Source: Cyclobacterium roseum
GTDB lineage: Bacteria > Bacteroidota > Bacteroidia > Cytophagales > Cyclobacteriaceae
DNA: 64,000 nt
Direction of reading: 5' to 3'
Assembly (NCBI RefSeq): GCF_010119225.1
Contig: NZ_WNKF01000001.1
Span: 186,001 to 250,000, forward strand
Below the pieces are notes generated by a model. It had not been told where the DNA came from and did not search any database. It worked only from the letters and a program-made list of their open reading frames with translations. Shown in pieces: positions 9,967-18,488 of the stretch. Position 1 is the stretch's first letter. Each line of letters begins with the position of its first letter. The position numbers and the translations under genes were made by a program.

Positions 9967-11128
9967 ACACCAAAAGCATGCCTCACTGGCCCGACCTGGC
10001 TACGGAGACTACGGAAGAGTCGAATTAGGTATTTTGGGTACTTCCTGTGGTCAGATTCAGGAACTTGCTGGTAAGCTTATCCGGAACCTCTGTCCTGGCT
10101 TGGGCCTGGTCTATGTGGATGCAGATCACAAAGAAGGAGACCAGTTGAAGGAGGGCAAGGGCGAACCGGATAGTTTGATGCAAACGCCGGGCGTAATCGA
10201 ATACCGGGATAAAATCGTCTTCCAGCGCTTGGACAGGCGGCTCGAGGATACCTCTGTATTTGAACAAAGGGAATGGTTTAACCGGCAGGACCTGATCCTG
10301 ATCAATGCCAACCATTTTAAGGCACTCAATCAGATACTGGTCATAGATCCGGGGAAACCCATGGATAAGAAGCTGCATAAGCTAACCACTGTAAGCCTGA
10401 TCCTACTAAAGGAAGGTGTCACCGAAATACCCAATGCAGTCAAGGAGCATCTTGGAGATTGGCAATCCATACCTGTTTTGCCCTTCGAGGATGTAGCCAA
10501 AATAACCGATTTTGTGGCAGGGTTTTTAAAATCCCAAATTCCCAGCGTAAATGGACTGGTACTGATCGGAGGCAAAAGTACCCGGATGGGTCGGGACAAA
10601 TCCGATTTGGCTTATCACGGACAAAGCCAGAAGGACCACATGTTGGAATTAATCAAGCCTTTTTGTCAGGAAACTTATCTTTCCTGTAATCCGGCTCAGG
10701 CCAAAGACCTGGCGAATAATTACCCGGTGATTGCAGATAAAATACTGGACCTGGGGCCCTTTGGGGGCCTGGTGTCGGCATTTATGGAAAAGCCGGAATC
10801 GGCCTGGATGACGGTAGCTTGTGATTTGCCTTTTCTTACCGAAAACACCTTGTCTCATTTGTTTACACACCGAAATCCTTCCAAACTGGCCACCGCCTTT
10901 CTGGACCCCAAAGGCGAATTTCCTGAACCCCTGATAACCCTGTGGGAACCTCGGGCATATCCGGTCTTGCTGCGTTTTTTGAGTCAGGGATACAGTTGTC
11001 CCCGAAAAGTCCTGATCAATTCAGCCATTGAATTGCTACAGGCTCCCGATACCGGAGAATTCAGAAACGTCAATCATCCGGAGGAGCACCGTGCTGCCCT
11101 GGATGCACTGGGAACAACCAAAAACTAA
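9950..11128 (+). CDS. MobB-like/MobA fusion, molybdenum cofactor guanylyltransferase
   Basis: 392 residues in two parts. The C-terminal part (about 200-390) is MobA: GLVLIGGKSTRMGRDKSDL is the nucleotide-binding signature and WMTVACDLPFL the metal/substrate Asp motif. MobA attaches GMP to molybdopterin. The N-terminal part (about 20-190) resembles MobB in layout (VELGILGTSCGQIQELAGKL, then YVDADHKEG), but the P-loop Gly-x-x-Gly-x-Gly-Lys-Thr is not intact (GTSCGQIQELAGK). It therefore may not bind GTP in the usual way. It overlaps moaC by 17 bp, and the next gene (methyltransferase) starts 46 bp after its stop. The function of the N-terminal module is inference. Confidence 0.85.
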   Translation: MTSNGKHQKHASLARPGYGDYGRVELGILGTSCGQIQELAGKLIRNLCPGLGLVYVDADHKEGDQLKEGKGEPDSLMQTPGVIEYRDKIVFQRLDRRLEDTSVFEQREWFNRQDLILINANHFKALNQILVIDPGKPMDKKLHKLTTVSLILLKEGVTEIPNAVKEHLGDWQSIPVLPFEDVAKITDFVAGFLKSQIPSVNGLVLIGGKSTRMGRDKSDLAYHGQSQKDHMLELIKPFCQETYLSCNPAQAKDLANNYPVIADKILDLGPFGGLVSAFMEKPESAWMTVACDLPFLTENTLSHLFTHRNPSKLATAFLDPKGEFPEPLITLWEPRAYPVLLRFLSQGYSCPRKVLINSAIELLQAPDTGEFRNVNHPEEHRAALDALGTTKN

Positions 11129-11174
11129 ACCGCAGTACCGGGTTTATGAATACTATTTGCGGTATATTTGCTAT

Positions 11175-12347
11175 ATGATAGATTTTGAGAAGGCGGGCAG
11201 GCTGGTGGTGACCTGCTACGATCGAAATGCCCCATTTTTAGAAGCGGAATTGATTGAATTGGGTTTTGCACCTTCGGAGGTGTTTCGGACCCATGTGGAA
11301 CTGACCGGAAGTCTAAACGATTGCATTTTTCTCAACATGCATTTGCGAACGGCCAGCCACGTGCTATATGAAATACATTCCTTTACTTTGGATCATGTTC
11401 AGCATCTGTATAAAGTGGTAAAAGACCTTCCCTGGGAAGATTTCATTGATACAGACGGTTATTTTTCGGTCATCAGCAATGTCAAACACGATTCGGTAGA
11501 CAATCCCCTTTTTGTTAATGTAAAAATTAAGGATGCCATTGCGGACCGTTTTCGGGAAAAATTTGGCGTAAGACCTGATTCCGGTTCCAGTTTAAACGAA
11601 GCAGTGTTTCAATTTTTCTGGAAAGGGGAGGAGGCTAGTTTGTACATCAATACCAGCGGCGATACGCTGATCAAACATGGTTACCGGAAAATACCTGGAG
11701 CAGCTCCTATGATGGAGTCGCTGGTGTCGGCATGCCTGTTGGCTTCGAATTGGGATAGAAAAAGCCCTTTTGTCAACCCCATGTGCGGTTCTGGGACCGT
11801 CGCCATCGAGGCGGCATTGATGGCTACTGATCGCTATCCAGGCTTATACAGAGATGACTATGCTCTGATGTACATCAAAGGGTACGATGCGGGGGTCTAT
11901 TACGCATTGAAGGGAAAATTGCAGGCGAAGATCAAACCGGCTGAAGACCTTATCTTGCTGGCATCTGATATTAGTGAGCGGGCCATTAGCGCCAGTAGGG
12001 AAAATGCGCGATTTGCCGGGGTGGAAGATTTGATTCAGTTTGAGGTATGTGATTTTCGGGAAACAACGCTTCCCGACACCGAAAAGGGTATTCTTTTCTT
12101 GAATCCCGAATACGGGGAGCGGCTAGGGGACACGGAAACCCTGGAAGAAACCTATCGGGAAATCGGTGATTTTATGAAGCAGCGTTGTCCGGGCTATACC
12201 GGCCTGGTTTTTACTGGTAATTTGGATTTGGGTAAAAAAATCGGTTTAAAGCCCAAAAGGAGGATACCCTTTTACAATGGCACGATTGACTGCCGCTTGC
12301 TGGTTTTTGAATTGTATCGGGGAAGCAGGGTGCCGGGAAAAGATTAA
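11175..12347 (+). CDS. THUMP-domain class I RNA methyltransferase (RlmL-N/RlmK type)
   Basis: 390 residues from the ATG at 11175. A longer frame opens inside mobA, but the first 49 codons have no family similarity, and the sequence from MIDFEKAGRLVVTCYDRNA aligns with the usual start. The N-terminal ferredoxin-like/THUMP region (about 1-160) is followed by a Rossmann methyltransferase with NPMCGSGTVAIEAALMA (motif binding SAM) and FLNPEYGERLGD. The latter corresponds to the NPPY motif of N2-guanine methyltransferases with Glu in place of the second Pro. The expected role is 23S rRNA m2G methylation (RlmL-like), lacking the RlmK half. Confidence in family is high, in exact site low. Confidence 0.88.
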   Translation: MIDFEKAGRLVVTCYDRNAPFLEAELIELGFAPSEVFRTHVELTGSLNDCIFLNMHLRTASHVLYEIHSFTLDHVQHLYKVVKDLPWEDFIDTDGYFSVISNVKHDSVDNPLFVNVKIKDAIADRFREKFGVRPDSGSSLNEAVFQFFWKGEEASLYINTSGDTLIKHGYRKIPGAAPMMESLVSACLLASNWDRKSPFVNPMCGSGTVAIEAALMATDRYPGLYRDDYALMYIKGYDAGVYYALKGKLQAKIKPAEDLILLASDISERAISASRENARFAGVEDLIQFEVCDFRETTLPDTEKGILFLNPEYGERLGDTETLEETYREIGDFMKQRCPGYTGLVFTGNLDLGKKIGLKPKRRIPFYNGTIDCRLLVFELYRGSRVPGKD

Positions 12348-12348
12348 T

Positions 12349-12377
12349 CTTTTGCGATGTTCCAATTTGCGCAAAAG
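12349..12377 (+). terminator. Hairpin just after the THUMP methyltransferase gene
   Basis: CTTTTGCG (12349-12356) pairs perfectly with CGCAAAAG (12370-12377) with a 13-nt loop, starting 1 bp after the stop codon. No T tract follows, so it may act as a 3' stabilising hairpin rather than an intrinsic terminator. Confidence 0.35.
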
Positions 12378-12427
12378 GGAACTCCCGCCAGGAGATCCTT
12401 TTCACCAACGTTTTAAGGGGAGTCTAC

Positions 12428-12450
12428 AAAAGGGGTCGTTTACCCCTTCC
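12428..12450 (-). terminator. Hairpin at the convergent methyltransferase/M28 peptidase junction
   Basis: AAGGGGT (12430-12436) and ACCCCTT (12442-12448) form a 7-bp stem with a 5-nt loop, flanked on the left by AAAA (read as a T tract on the minus strand: ACCCCTTTT). It directly follows the stop codon of the minus-strand M28 peptidase and fits an intrinsic terminator for that gene group. Confidence 0.45.
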
Positions 12451-14558
12451 TAGTCATTTTCCAATTCTGCCCCGATACGCTGTAGACTCTTTATTAATTG
12501 TTGAATAGCCGCTTCGTATTGCCGGTCCAATTTCTCAAAATTTGTAGTGGATTCATTCGAAATTTCGTACTGAATGGCAGGTAACATCCAGGAAGCGTAG
12601 CCACTATATGGGTCTGTGGAAGCATAAAGGGACTTGTACCAATTACCGAAGGGCATGCCTTCCTTTAGCAGAAAGCTTTTTTCCAGGCGTAACAGTTCGC
12701 TATTAACCCGTGAGATCACCCCGGAGCTCAACGACTCTCTTTCCAGCCCATCCCTAATCTTTACCTCCGTTTCTTTACCGACAGCATCCAGTTTTTCCAG
12801 GGCTTGTTTTGTAGCTGTAAAGCCATCAAAATTCGGAGCATACTCTGCAATACGGGATTTTGCATCGCCCATATGCAAAGTGAGATCTTTGGCGTATCGG
12901 CTTACATCATAGGGAATCAACGTGGCATTAGCCAATCTCAGTGCCATGATACCGGCCCATTGGGCAATGGTTCCCCCCATTTGAAAGCTGGGATCCGAAA
13001 AATGCTCGTAAAAATAAAAATCATCGTAGTTGGTATGATACAGCGTGGGCCCACCTGCGCCGCCGCTAAGGGAAGGAATGCCCGTGTGCATGTAGAAAGC
13101 GATATGATCCGACCCTCCACCCAAATTTCCGATACTTGGCTCCTCCTGGTTTCCTTTCCACACTTCGTACACGGATTTGGATGAATCCGGGTAGCTTACT
13201 TGCTGGGCAGCATCTACCATGACTTTTTTCAGACTTGGTGCGGCGGAGCCTCCGATGTTTCTTCCGGATACGCCCGCATCAAAATTCAGATAGGCAACTG
13301 CTTTCGCCCCCAATTCTTCTTTCATTTGCTCTACCCATTCGGTCGATCCGATAACTCCATGTTCCTCCCCGTCCCAGTGGGCGATCAGGATGGAGCGTTT
13401 GGGGTGCTTTCCCTCCCGGGCGAGCTTGCCCAGGGCTTCGCTAAGGGTCAGCAACATGGAAGTCCCGCTGTTTGGGTCGGTGGCTCCAAATGCCCAAGCA
13501 TCGTAATGACATCCTAAAATGATCCATTCATCGGGGAAGGTACTTCCCCTCAGGGTACCAACTACATTGTAGATCGGTACTAAAGCAATGGGTTGGTCCA
13601 CCATCAGCCTTACGGTGAGTTGGGGCCCACCTTCCAGGCGATAGGTGAAGGGCAACCCTCCCTGCCAGCCCGCAGGAACAGGCTTTCCATTCATTTGGCT
13701 CAATATTTTTGCTGCCTCTCCATAAGGGATGGGGGTCACGGGAATGGTATGTAATTGCGTATCTTCAGGGTCCAGCCTGTTTATTTTTGTTTTTCCCGAT
13801 ACCGGCAGCGCGGGCTCGAAAGGGGTTAGCGGGTCGCCGGTAAAGCTTTCTGTCAGCAGAGAGCCTCTTTGTATGGCACTCTCGTTGTAAAAGGGGCCAT
13901 CCGGATACACCAGCCCTTTGGTAAAGCCTCTGTCTTCCGGGTCGGTATAAATAATCAATCCAGCTGCGCCATATTGTTCGGCAAATTTCGCTTTATAGCC
14001 CCTGAAGTTCTGACCATAACGGGCGATGACGAGTTTACCTTTCAAATCAATACCCATGGAGGTCAGTTTCTCAAAATCGGATTTGGTTCCGTAATTGGCA
14101 TAAACTACCTCAGCGGTTACGTCACCGGATCCGGAAAAGGCATTCCAGCCTTTCTTGAGTTCCGGATGCCTGGAAAAGGTATCTGCTTCCAGAATGTATT
14201 CCTGTTGATTCAGGGGGCTGCGTTTTGGAGTAACTATTTCTACCAGTGATCGGCCGGGGTCATTGGGCAGGTAAACATCGTAGGGATACAATTTGGTTTG
14301 CCAACCTGCGGCATCCATGACTTCGACCATATAGTCTCTCACGTCTTCGTTTGCTTTGGTTCCGGCAATATGGGGGTGCCGGGTAATGGTGGCCAAATGG
14401 GTTTTGAAACTAGCAAAATGGACGGATTCCATAAAATGCTCCTCCAGTTCGTTCTGAGCCTTGCTGTCAATGGAAGAAAATCCATCGAGGCGTTCCACTT
14501 GTGAATATCCCCATGCCGTATAAAAAAAAATGGCAAAAATTAACGCTAATTTCTTCAT
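12450..14558 (-). CDS. M28-family glutamate carboxypeptidase II-like metallopeptidase, exported
   Basis: 702 residues, close to the length of PSMA/GCPII family members. A signal peptide (MKKLALIFAIFFYTAWGYSQ) is followed by a PA (protease-associated) domain around residues 150-260, then the M28 zinc domain. HYDAWAFGATDPNSGTS carries the first His and the bridging Asp, DGEEHGVIGSTEW the catalytic and zinc Glu, LNFDAGV another ligand, and LYHTNYDD the last His. The C-terminal 170 residues are helical, like the transferrin-receptor-type dimerisation domain. It probably removes C-terminal acidic residues from peptides in the periplasm. The gene starts 2 bp after the NlpC/P60 gene stops. Confidence 0.9.
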   Translation of the reverse strand: MKKLALIFAIFFYTAWGYSQVERLDGFSSIDSKAQNELEEHFMESVHFASFKTHLATITRHPHIAGTKANEDVRDYMVEVMDAAGWQTKLYPYDVYLPNDPGRSLVEIVTPKRSPLNQQEYILEADTFSRHPELKKGWNAFSGSGDVTAEVVYANYGTKSDFEKLTSMGIDLKGKLVIARYGQNFRGYKAKFAEQYGAAGLIIYTDPEDRGFTKGLVYPDGPFYNESAIQRGSLLTESFTGDPLTPFEPALPVSGKTKINRLDPEDTQLHTIPVTPIPYGEAAKILSQMNGKPVPAGWQGGLPFTYRLEGGPQLTVRLMVDQPIALVPIYNVVGTLRGSTFPDEWIILGCHYDAWAFGATDPNSGTSMLLTLSEALGKLAREGKHPKRSILIAHWDGEEHGVIGSTEWVEQMKEELGAKAVAYLNFDAGVSGRNIGGSAAPSLKKVMVDAAQQVSYPDSSKSVYEVWKGNQEEPSIGNLGGGSDHIAFYMHTGIPSLSGGAGGPTLYHTNYDDFYFYEHFSDPSFQMGGTIAQWAGIMALRLANATLIPYDVSRYAKDLTLHMGDAKSRIAEYAPNFDGFTATKQALEKLDAVGKETEVKIRDGLERESLSSGVISRVNSELLRLEKSFLLKEGMPFGNWYKSLYASTDPYSGYASWMLPAIQYEISNESTTNFEKLDRQYEAAIQQLIKSLQRIGAELEND

Positions 14559-14560
14559 GG

Positions 14561-15721
14561 TTAATTAAGAATTTGGTTGACAGATACAATTCGCTCTGTT
14601 GGGTTCTGACGAATTCGCTTGGTTCGAAGGTAACGGCCCAACTCATACGCATCGTAGTTTTCGTCATTTGGATCAAAACTACTGATCCGTACCCTGCCTC
14701 TGGAATGGATAAATTGATTATCTCCAATCCACATGCCCACATGAACCACTCGTTCCCGACTGTTTTCAGTGGCGGGAACGCCAAAGAACAACAAATCTCC
14801 GATCTCTAAATTCTCCCAATTTTTATCGCTGTCGATCAGTTCGCCTTCCAGGATTTGCTGGGAAGCGTCTCTGGGAATCACCATCCCATTAAGAAAGTAA
14901 ATGGTTTTTGTAAAACCGCTGCAATCCATGCCCTTGGGCGAGGTACCTCCCCAGAGGTAAGGGGAACCCATCATCCTTTTTGCCGTTTGGACCAAAGAGG
15001 TATCATCAGTACTTCGACTGTTTATCCATTCTTCGTAGGGAACGGCCATCCCGTCAGCAATAAACCCCTTTCTTCCATCGGGCAATACTACCTGATAGCC
15101 CTGCGGAGAGCGTTCTACTATTTCCAATACATTTCCAGCCGTGATATCGCTTACAATACCTTCTTGATTTTTATCCGCGTAGACATTACCAATCATCTCG
15201 GTGACCACCACCTTTTCCTTACCCATCCAGTCATCCAGGGATTTTTGGTCGATGGGGACAATGGCTGCTGCATCCACCCATGAAATGTAATCATCCGGGG
15301 TTTGAACCAGGTACCAGGAACCCGATTCCTTCAGGATATTCAACGGAGTGCCCATCAAGGCTTGCGTGGCCAGTTCCGCCGAATGCTTGGGTTCACTACG
15401 AATATTTGCTACGGAATTGGTGACTAAAGCAAAGGTGGCTTCACCCAATCCGGATTCGGGTAGCAGGGTAATGCTGTCTTTAAAAGGTAGGTTATCAGCG
15501 GCGAGTTTTTTTAACAGTGCCTGGTGGGCTTCTGGTAAATTGGTTTCTCCTGCGAGCGTTCCCTTTTCCCAGTAAATATCAAACAGTGCAATTCGCTTAT
15601 CTGGAGCAAAATCCGCTCTGGTGGAATCGATGATGGATTGAACCCTTTCTTCTTGCATGGGTGCCTGGCAAGAGAAGAGTATCAAAACAAGGACAATGGA
15701 TAACAAAAACGAATTTTTCAT
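14561..15721 (-). CDS. NlpC/P60 peptidoglycan peptidase lipoprotein with SH3 domains (YkfC-like)
   Basis: 386 residues. The lipobox LFSC at about 16-19 marks it as a lipoprotein. Two bacterial SH3-like regions occupy the middle (for example LKESGSWYLVQTPDDYISWVD is the first), followed by the C40 catalytic domain with Cys in SPKGMDCSGFTK, His in RVVHVGMWIGDNQFIHS and a WGGTSP approach motif. This arrangement matches YkfC-type gamma-D-glutamyl-diamino acid endopeptidases, which cut peptidoglycan-derived peptides. Its neighbours are an M28 carboxypeptidase (downstream, 2 bp) and a triad of amidohydrolases (upstream), suggesting a peptide or cell-wall scavenging set (inference). Confidence 0.88.
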   Translation of the reverse strand: MKNSFLLSIVLVLILFSCQAPMQEERVQSIIDSTRADFAPDKRIALFDIYWEKGTLAGETNLPEAHQALLKKLAADNLPFKDSITLLPESGLGEATFALVTNSVANIRSEPKHSAELATQALMGTPLNILKESGSWYLVQTPDDYISWVDAAAIVPIDQKSLDDWMGKEKVVVTEMIGNVYADKNQEGIVSDITAGNVLEIVERSPQGYQVVLPDGRKGFIADGMAVPYEEWINSRSTDDTSLVQTAKRMMGSPYLWGGTSPKGMDCSGFTKTIYFLNGMVIPRDASQQILEGELIDSDKNWENLEIGDLLFFGVPATENSRERVVHVGMWIGDNQFIHSRGRVRISSFDPNDENYDAYELGRYLRTKRIRQNPTERIVSVNQILN

Positions 15722-15783
15722 AAAATTACCTTAATAATTTAATCAAATGTAACTAAAAAGGGACAATTAGTGAAAAAATTGCA

Positions 15784-17079
15784 TCAATTCTCCGGCTTCA
15801 TTTCCCGGTCTAAAAATTCCTGGTATAACCGGATATGCCGGTTGGTCATGGGGATTTTATATCCATCAATGAATACCTGGTGTATTTGGGTTTTAGGTTC
15901 GAAGGGATCGCCATCGGCAAGGAATAAGGTGGCATTTTTACCCACCTCAAGGGATCCCAATTTGTCTGCTACATTAAATAGCTCTGCAGGGTGTAGCGTG
16001 ATCGCTTTAAGAGCTTCTTCCGTTCCCATTCCATAAGCAGCGGCAAAACCTGCATGAAAAGGAAGGTTTCGTACATTTTCGGTATCCTGAGTTCGGATCG
16101 TCACTTTCACGCCAGCTTTTTGAAGGACAGAAGCATTGGCATAGGACGAGTCGTAGGCATTTGACTTCCTCGTAGGCAATGCCAATACAGGTCCGGTTAT
16201 CACAGGGATACCTGCTTCGGAAAGTTTTTCGGCCACTTTCCATCCTTCGGCGACTCCTGTAAAGACGACATCGATTTCCTTGTCTTTCACCCATTCAAGG
16301 GCACTTAAGATGTCTTTGGCGGCATTCACTTCAATAAATAGCGGTAGTTCTCCGCTCACCACCCTGGCAAGATGCGCCATTTCCGGGTAATAGTCTACTT
16401 CTCCCCCCTTTTCCTGAATTTGGTGGTAGGTACTCGCCTTTTCCCAAATAGCATCGATTTCTTCCACTGCTTTTTCTGCTTCTTTTTGGATGGTTTCGGC
16501 AGACCGGCTATCATAGCCACCTGCTTTTGCCGCCGAGGGAAAATTCATCAATACGGCACGGAAACCGGCATCCATCTGATCGGGCGTGTAGCCATTCAAC
16601 TGGATCAGCGCAGCGGTTCCCGGGAAATAACCACCCCGAGGTTGGGTAAGCACGGTGGTGACACCACTTACCCGGGTGACGGGTATGGCCACAGCATTGG
16701 GATTGACGGCTGTCAGCGCTTGCATCTGGGGAGTTACTTTGCCCAGTTCCATGTAATCCTGCGTCTCCGGAAGGGAGTTGACTTCCACCAGTCCAAGACT
16801 GGTACCACTGTCAATAAATCCCGGATAAAGGCGTTTGCCAGAACAATCGATAACCAGGTGATTTTCCTCCGGTAATCCTTTGCCAATGGCGGCTATTTTA
16901 CCGTCTTGAATCAATAGATCAGTTCCTTCCAGTATTTCTGAGGAGACGGTGTATATACGAGCATTCTTCAAAAGAAAATCTCCCTTGAACGCCTTGATTA
17001 CTTCACCATCAATTTGTGCAAAGAGGGGTAGATGGAGTAATAGCAGGGAAAGGAATAGTATGGATATCTTATTTTTCAT
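15784..17079 (-). CDS. Amidohydrolase-fold protein lacking metal ligands, exported
   Basis: 431 residues with signal peptide MKNKISILFLSLLLLHLPLFAQ. The fold signature is clear at both ends: an N-terminal composite beta domain (LLIQDGKIAAIGKGLPEE) and a C-terminal EALKAITLHPAELFNVADKLG plus GSLEVGKNATLFLADGDPF. However, where active members have DxHxH, this one has GFIDSGTSLGLVE, and the later zinc His in the HAN motif reads FIEVNAAKDI. The usual metal centre therefore appears to be absent. It lies 20 bp after the intact amidohydrolase gene and may be a non-catalytic subunit of a complex with it (inference). Pseudo-enzyme status should not be read as pseudogene: the frame is complete. Confidence 0.8.
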   Translation of the reverse strand: MKNKISILFLSLLLLHLPLFAQIDGEVIKAFKGDFLLKNARIYTVSSEILEGTDLLIQDGKIAAIGKGLPEENHLVIDCSGKRLYPGFIDSGTSLGLVEVNSLPETQDYMELGKVTPQMQALTAVNPNAVAIPVTRVSGVTTVLTQPRGGYFPGTAALIQLNGYTPDQMDAGFRAVLMNFPSAAKAGGYDSRSAETIQKEAEKAVEEIDAIWEKASTYHQIQEKGGEVDYYPEMAHLARVVSGELPLFIEVNAAKDILSALEWVKDKEIDVVFTGVAEGWKVAEKLSEAGIPVITGPVLALPTRKSNAYDSSYANASVLQKAGVKVTIRTQDTENVRNLPFHAGFAAAYGMGTEEALKAITLHPAELFNVADKLGSLEVGKNATLFLADGDPFEPKTQIHQVFIDGYKIPMTNRHIRLYQEFLDREMKPEN

Positions 17080-17099
17080 GGTGAAACTAGCAGGGGAGA

Positions 17100-18488
17100 C
17101 TAATGATTGTGTTCAAAAAGATTACGACCAAATCCGGTAAAATAGAAATCTACATCGCTCATGCAATTGATATGATCTGCATGGAGAAACATTGGTTCCA
17201 GCGTCTCTTCCGGATCTACTTTCAATCGCTGGTCTGTTTTATCTTCTTCTCGATCAAAATACTTGATTCCATCTACCCAGGTCATCTGTGGAATGGCATA
17301 AATGGATAGGGGATGCTTATCAAACAGCACCAGGTCGGCCTGCTTACCCTCTTCAATGGAACCTACCCATTGATCAATGCCCAGTTGTCGGGCAGGATTG
17401 ATGGTAATCAACGCCAATGCTTCTTCATCGGATAGGCCACCATACCGTTGGGTTTTGGCGGCTTCATGGTACAAATGCCGGATCAATTCAGCAGAATCCG
17501 AATTGATGGAAGTAATCACACCGTTTTTGGTTAATATAGCGGCATTGTAGGCCGTGGAATAATACACTTCGAATTTGTAAGCCCACCAATCGGAGAAAAC
17601 CGATGCTCCCATTGTGTATTTGGCTAGTTCGGGGGCTACTTTGAACCCCTCGTTTACATGGGAAAACACAATTTTATCAATACCATAGTCCTGGCAGACC
17701 TGGATTAGCATGTAGATTTCATCTGCCCGGTAGGAATGACAATGAATGATGATTTCCCCATCCAGAATATCCAGCAGCGTCTCTAGCCTGGAATTAAAAG
17801 TAGGGGGTACCTGCCGGTTATTTTTCTGGTCCTTTACCTTATTCCATGCTTCCCAGCTTTCTTTGTATTGAAGGGCTTCTTCGAAACCATTTCGGATCAC
17901 GGCTTCAACCCCCATTCGGGACCGGGGTTGTAGGTTTTTGCCCCTTCCGTGTACCCGCGTTGGATTTTCTCCTAAGGCAAATTTTATGGTTCGGGGAGCC
18001 TCCTCCATGACCAATTCATCCGGATTAAAGGTGCCGTACCGATGCTTCAGTGTGATGTTTTGCCCCCCAATGGCATTGGCGGAACCGTGCATGGCGTGAG
18101 AGATAGTCGTTCCGCCTGCCAGTGCCCGGTAAATCCCTATATCAAAAGGATCGATCACATCCTCCATTTTTACTTCTGCTGTGATCGGGCTGCTGGCCTC
18201 GTTAATAGCTCCAAGGGCCACATGGGAATGCGCATCAATAATTCCCGGCATGAGGAATTTTCCGCTGGCATCGATGACAGGAACATCCCTGGGAACCTGA
18301 AGTTGATTTCCAATCTGGTGAATGATCCCATTTTTGACCCATACATCGGTATTTTCTTTAATTCCGTCCGTAATGGTGATGACATGTGCGTTTTGAATGA
18401 AAACGTCACCCTTTTCGATCTCCTGAGCCTGACTGGTACCTATAAAAAGGGTCAGGATGATTATTGAAACTAGTATTTTTCTAACCAT
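17100..18488 (-). CDS. Amidohydrolase (imidazolonepropionase/dipeptidase-like), exported
   Basis: 462 residues, signal peptide MVRKILVSIIILTLFIGTSQAQ. Metal ligands are intact: the His pair in GIIDAHSHVALG, His in IIHCHSYRAD, His in IVFSHVNEGF, and the Asp in SINSDSAELIRHL. The C-terminal TINPARQLGIDQWVGSIEEGKQADLVLF block is the usual end of the composite domain. It is a periplasmic hydrolase of cyclic amides or peptides; the substrate is not predictable. The ATG overlaps the stop of the upstream amidohydrolase gene (ATGGTTAG, 8 bp), so translation is coupled. It is the only member of the three-gene set with a recognisable active site. Confidence 0.88.
   Translation of the reverse strand: MVRKILVSIIILTLFIGTSQAQEIEKGDVFIQNAHVITITDGIKENTDVWVKNGIIHQIGNQLQVPRDVPVIDASGKFLMPGIIDAHSHVALGAINEASSPITAEVKMEDVIDPFDIGIYRALAGGTTISHAMHGSANAIGGQNITLKHRYGTFNPDELVMEEAPRTIKFALGENPTRVHGRGKNLQPRSRMGVEAVIRNGFEEALQYKESWEAWNKVKDQKNNRQVPPTFNSRLETLLDILDGEIIIHCHSYRADEIYMLIQVCQDYGIDKIVFSHVNEGFKVAPELAKYTMGASVFSDWWAYKFEVYYSTAYNAAILTKNGVITSINSDSAELIRHLYHEAAKTQRYGGLSDEEALALITINPARQLGIDQWVGSIEEGKQADLVLFDKHPLSIYAIPQMTWVDGIKYFDREEDKTDQRLKVDPEETLEPMFLHADHINCMSDVDFYFTGFGRNLFEHNH

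Noticed and set aside
12804-13184. 126-codon plus-strand frame opposite the M28 peptidase
   Set aside because: It is antisense to conserved catalytic motifs of the peptidase, and codon pattern favours the minus strand.
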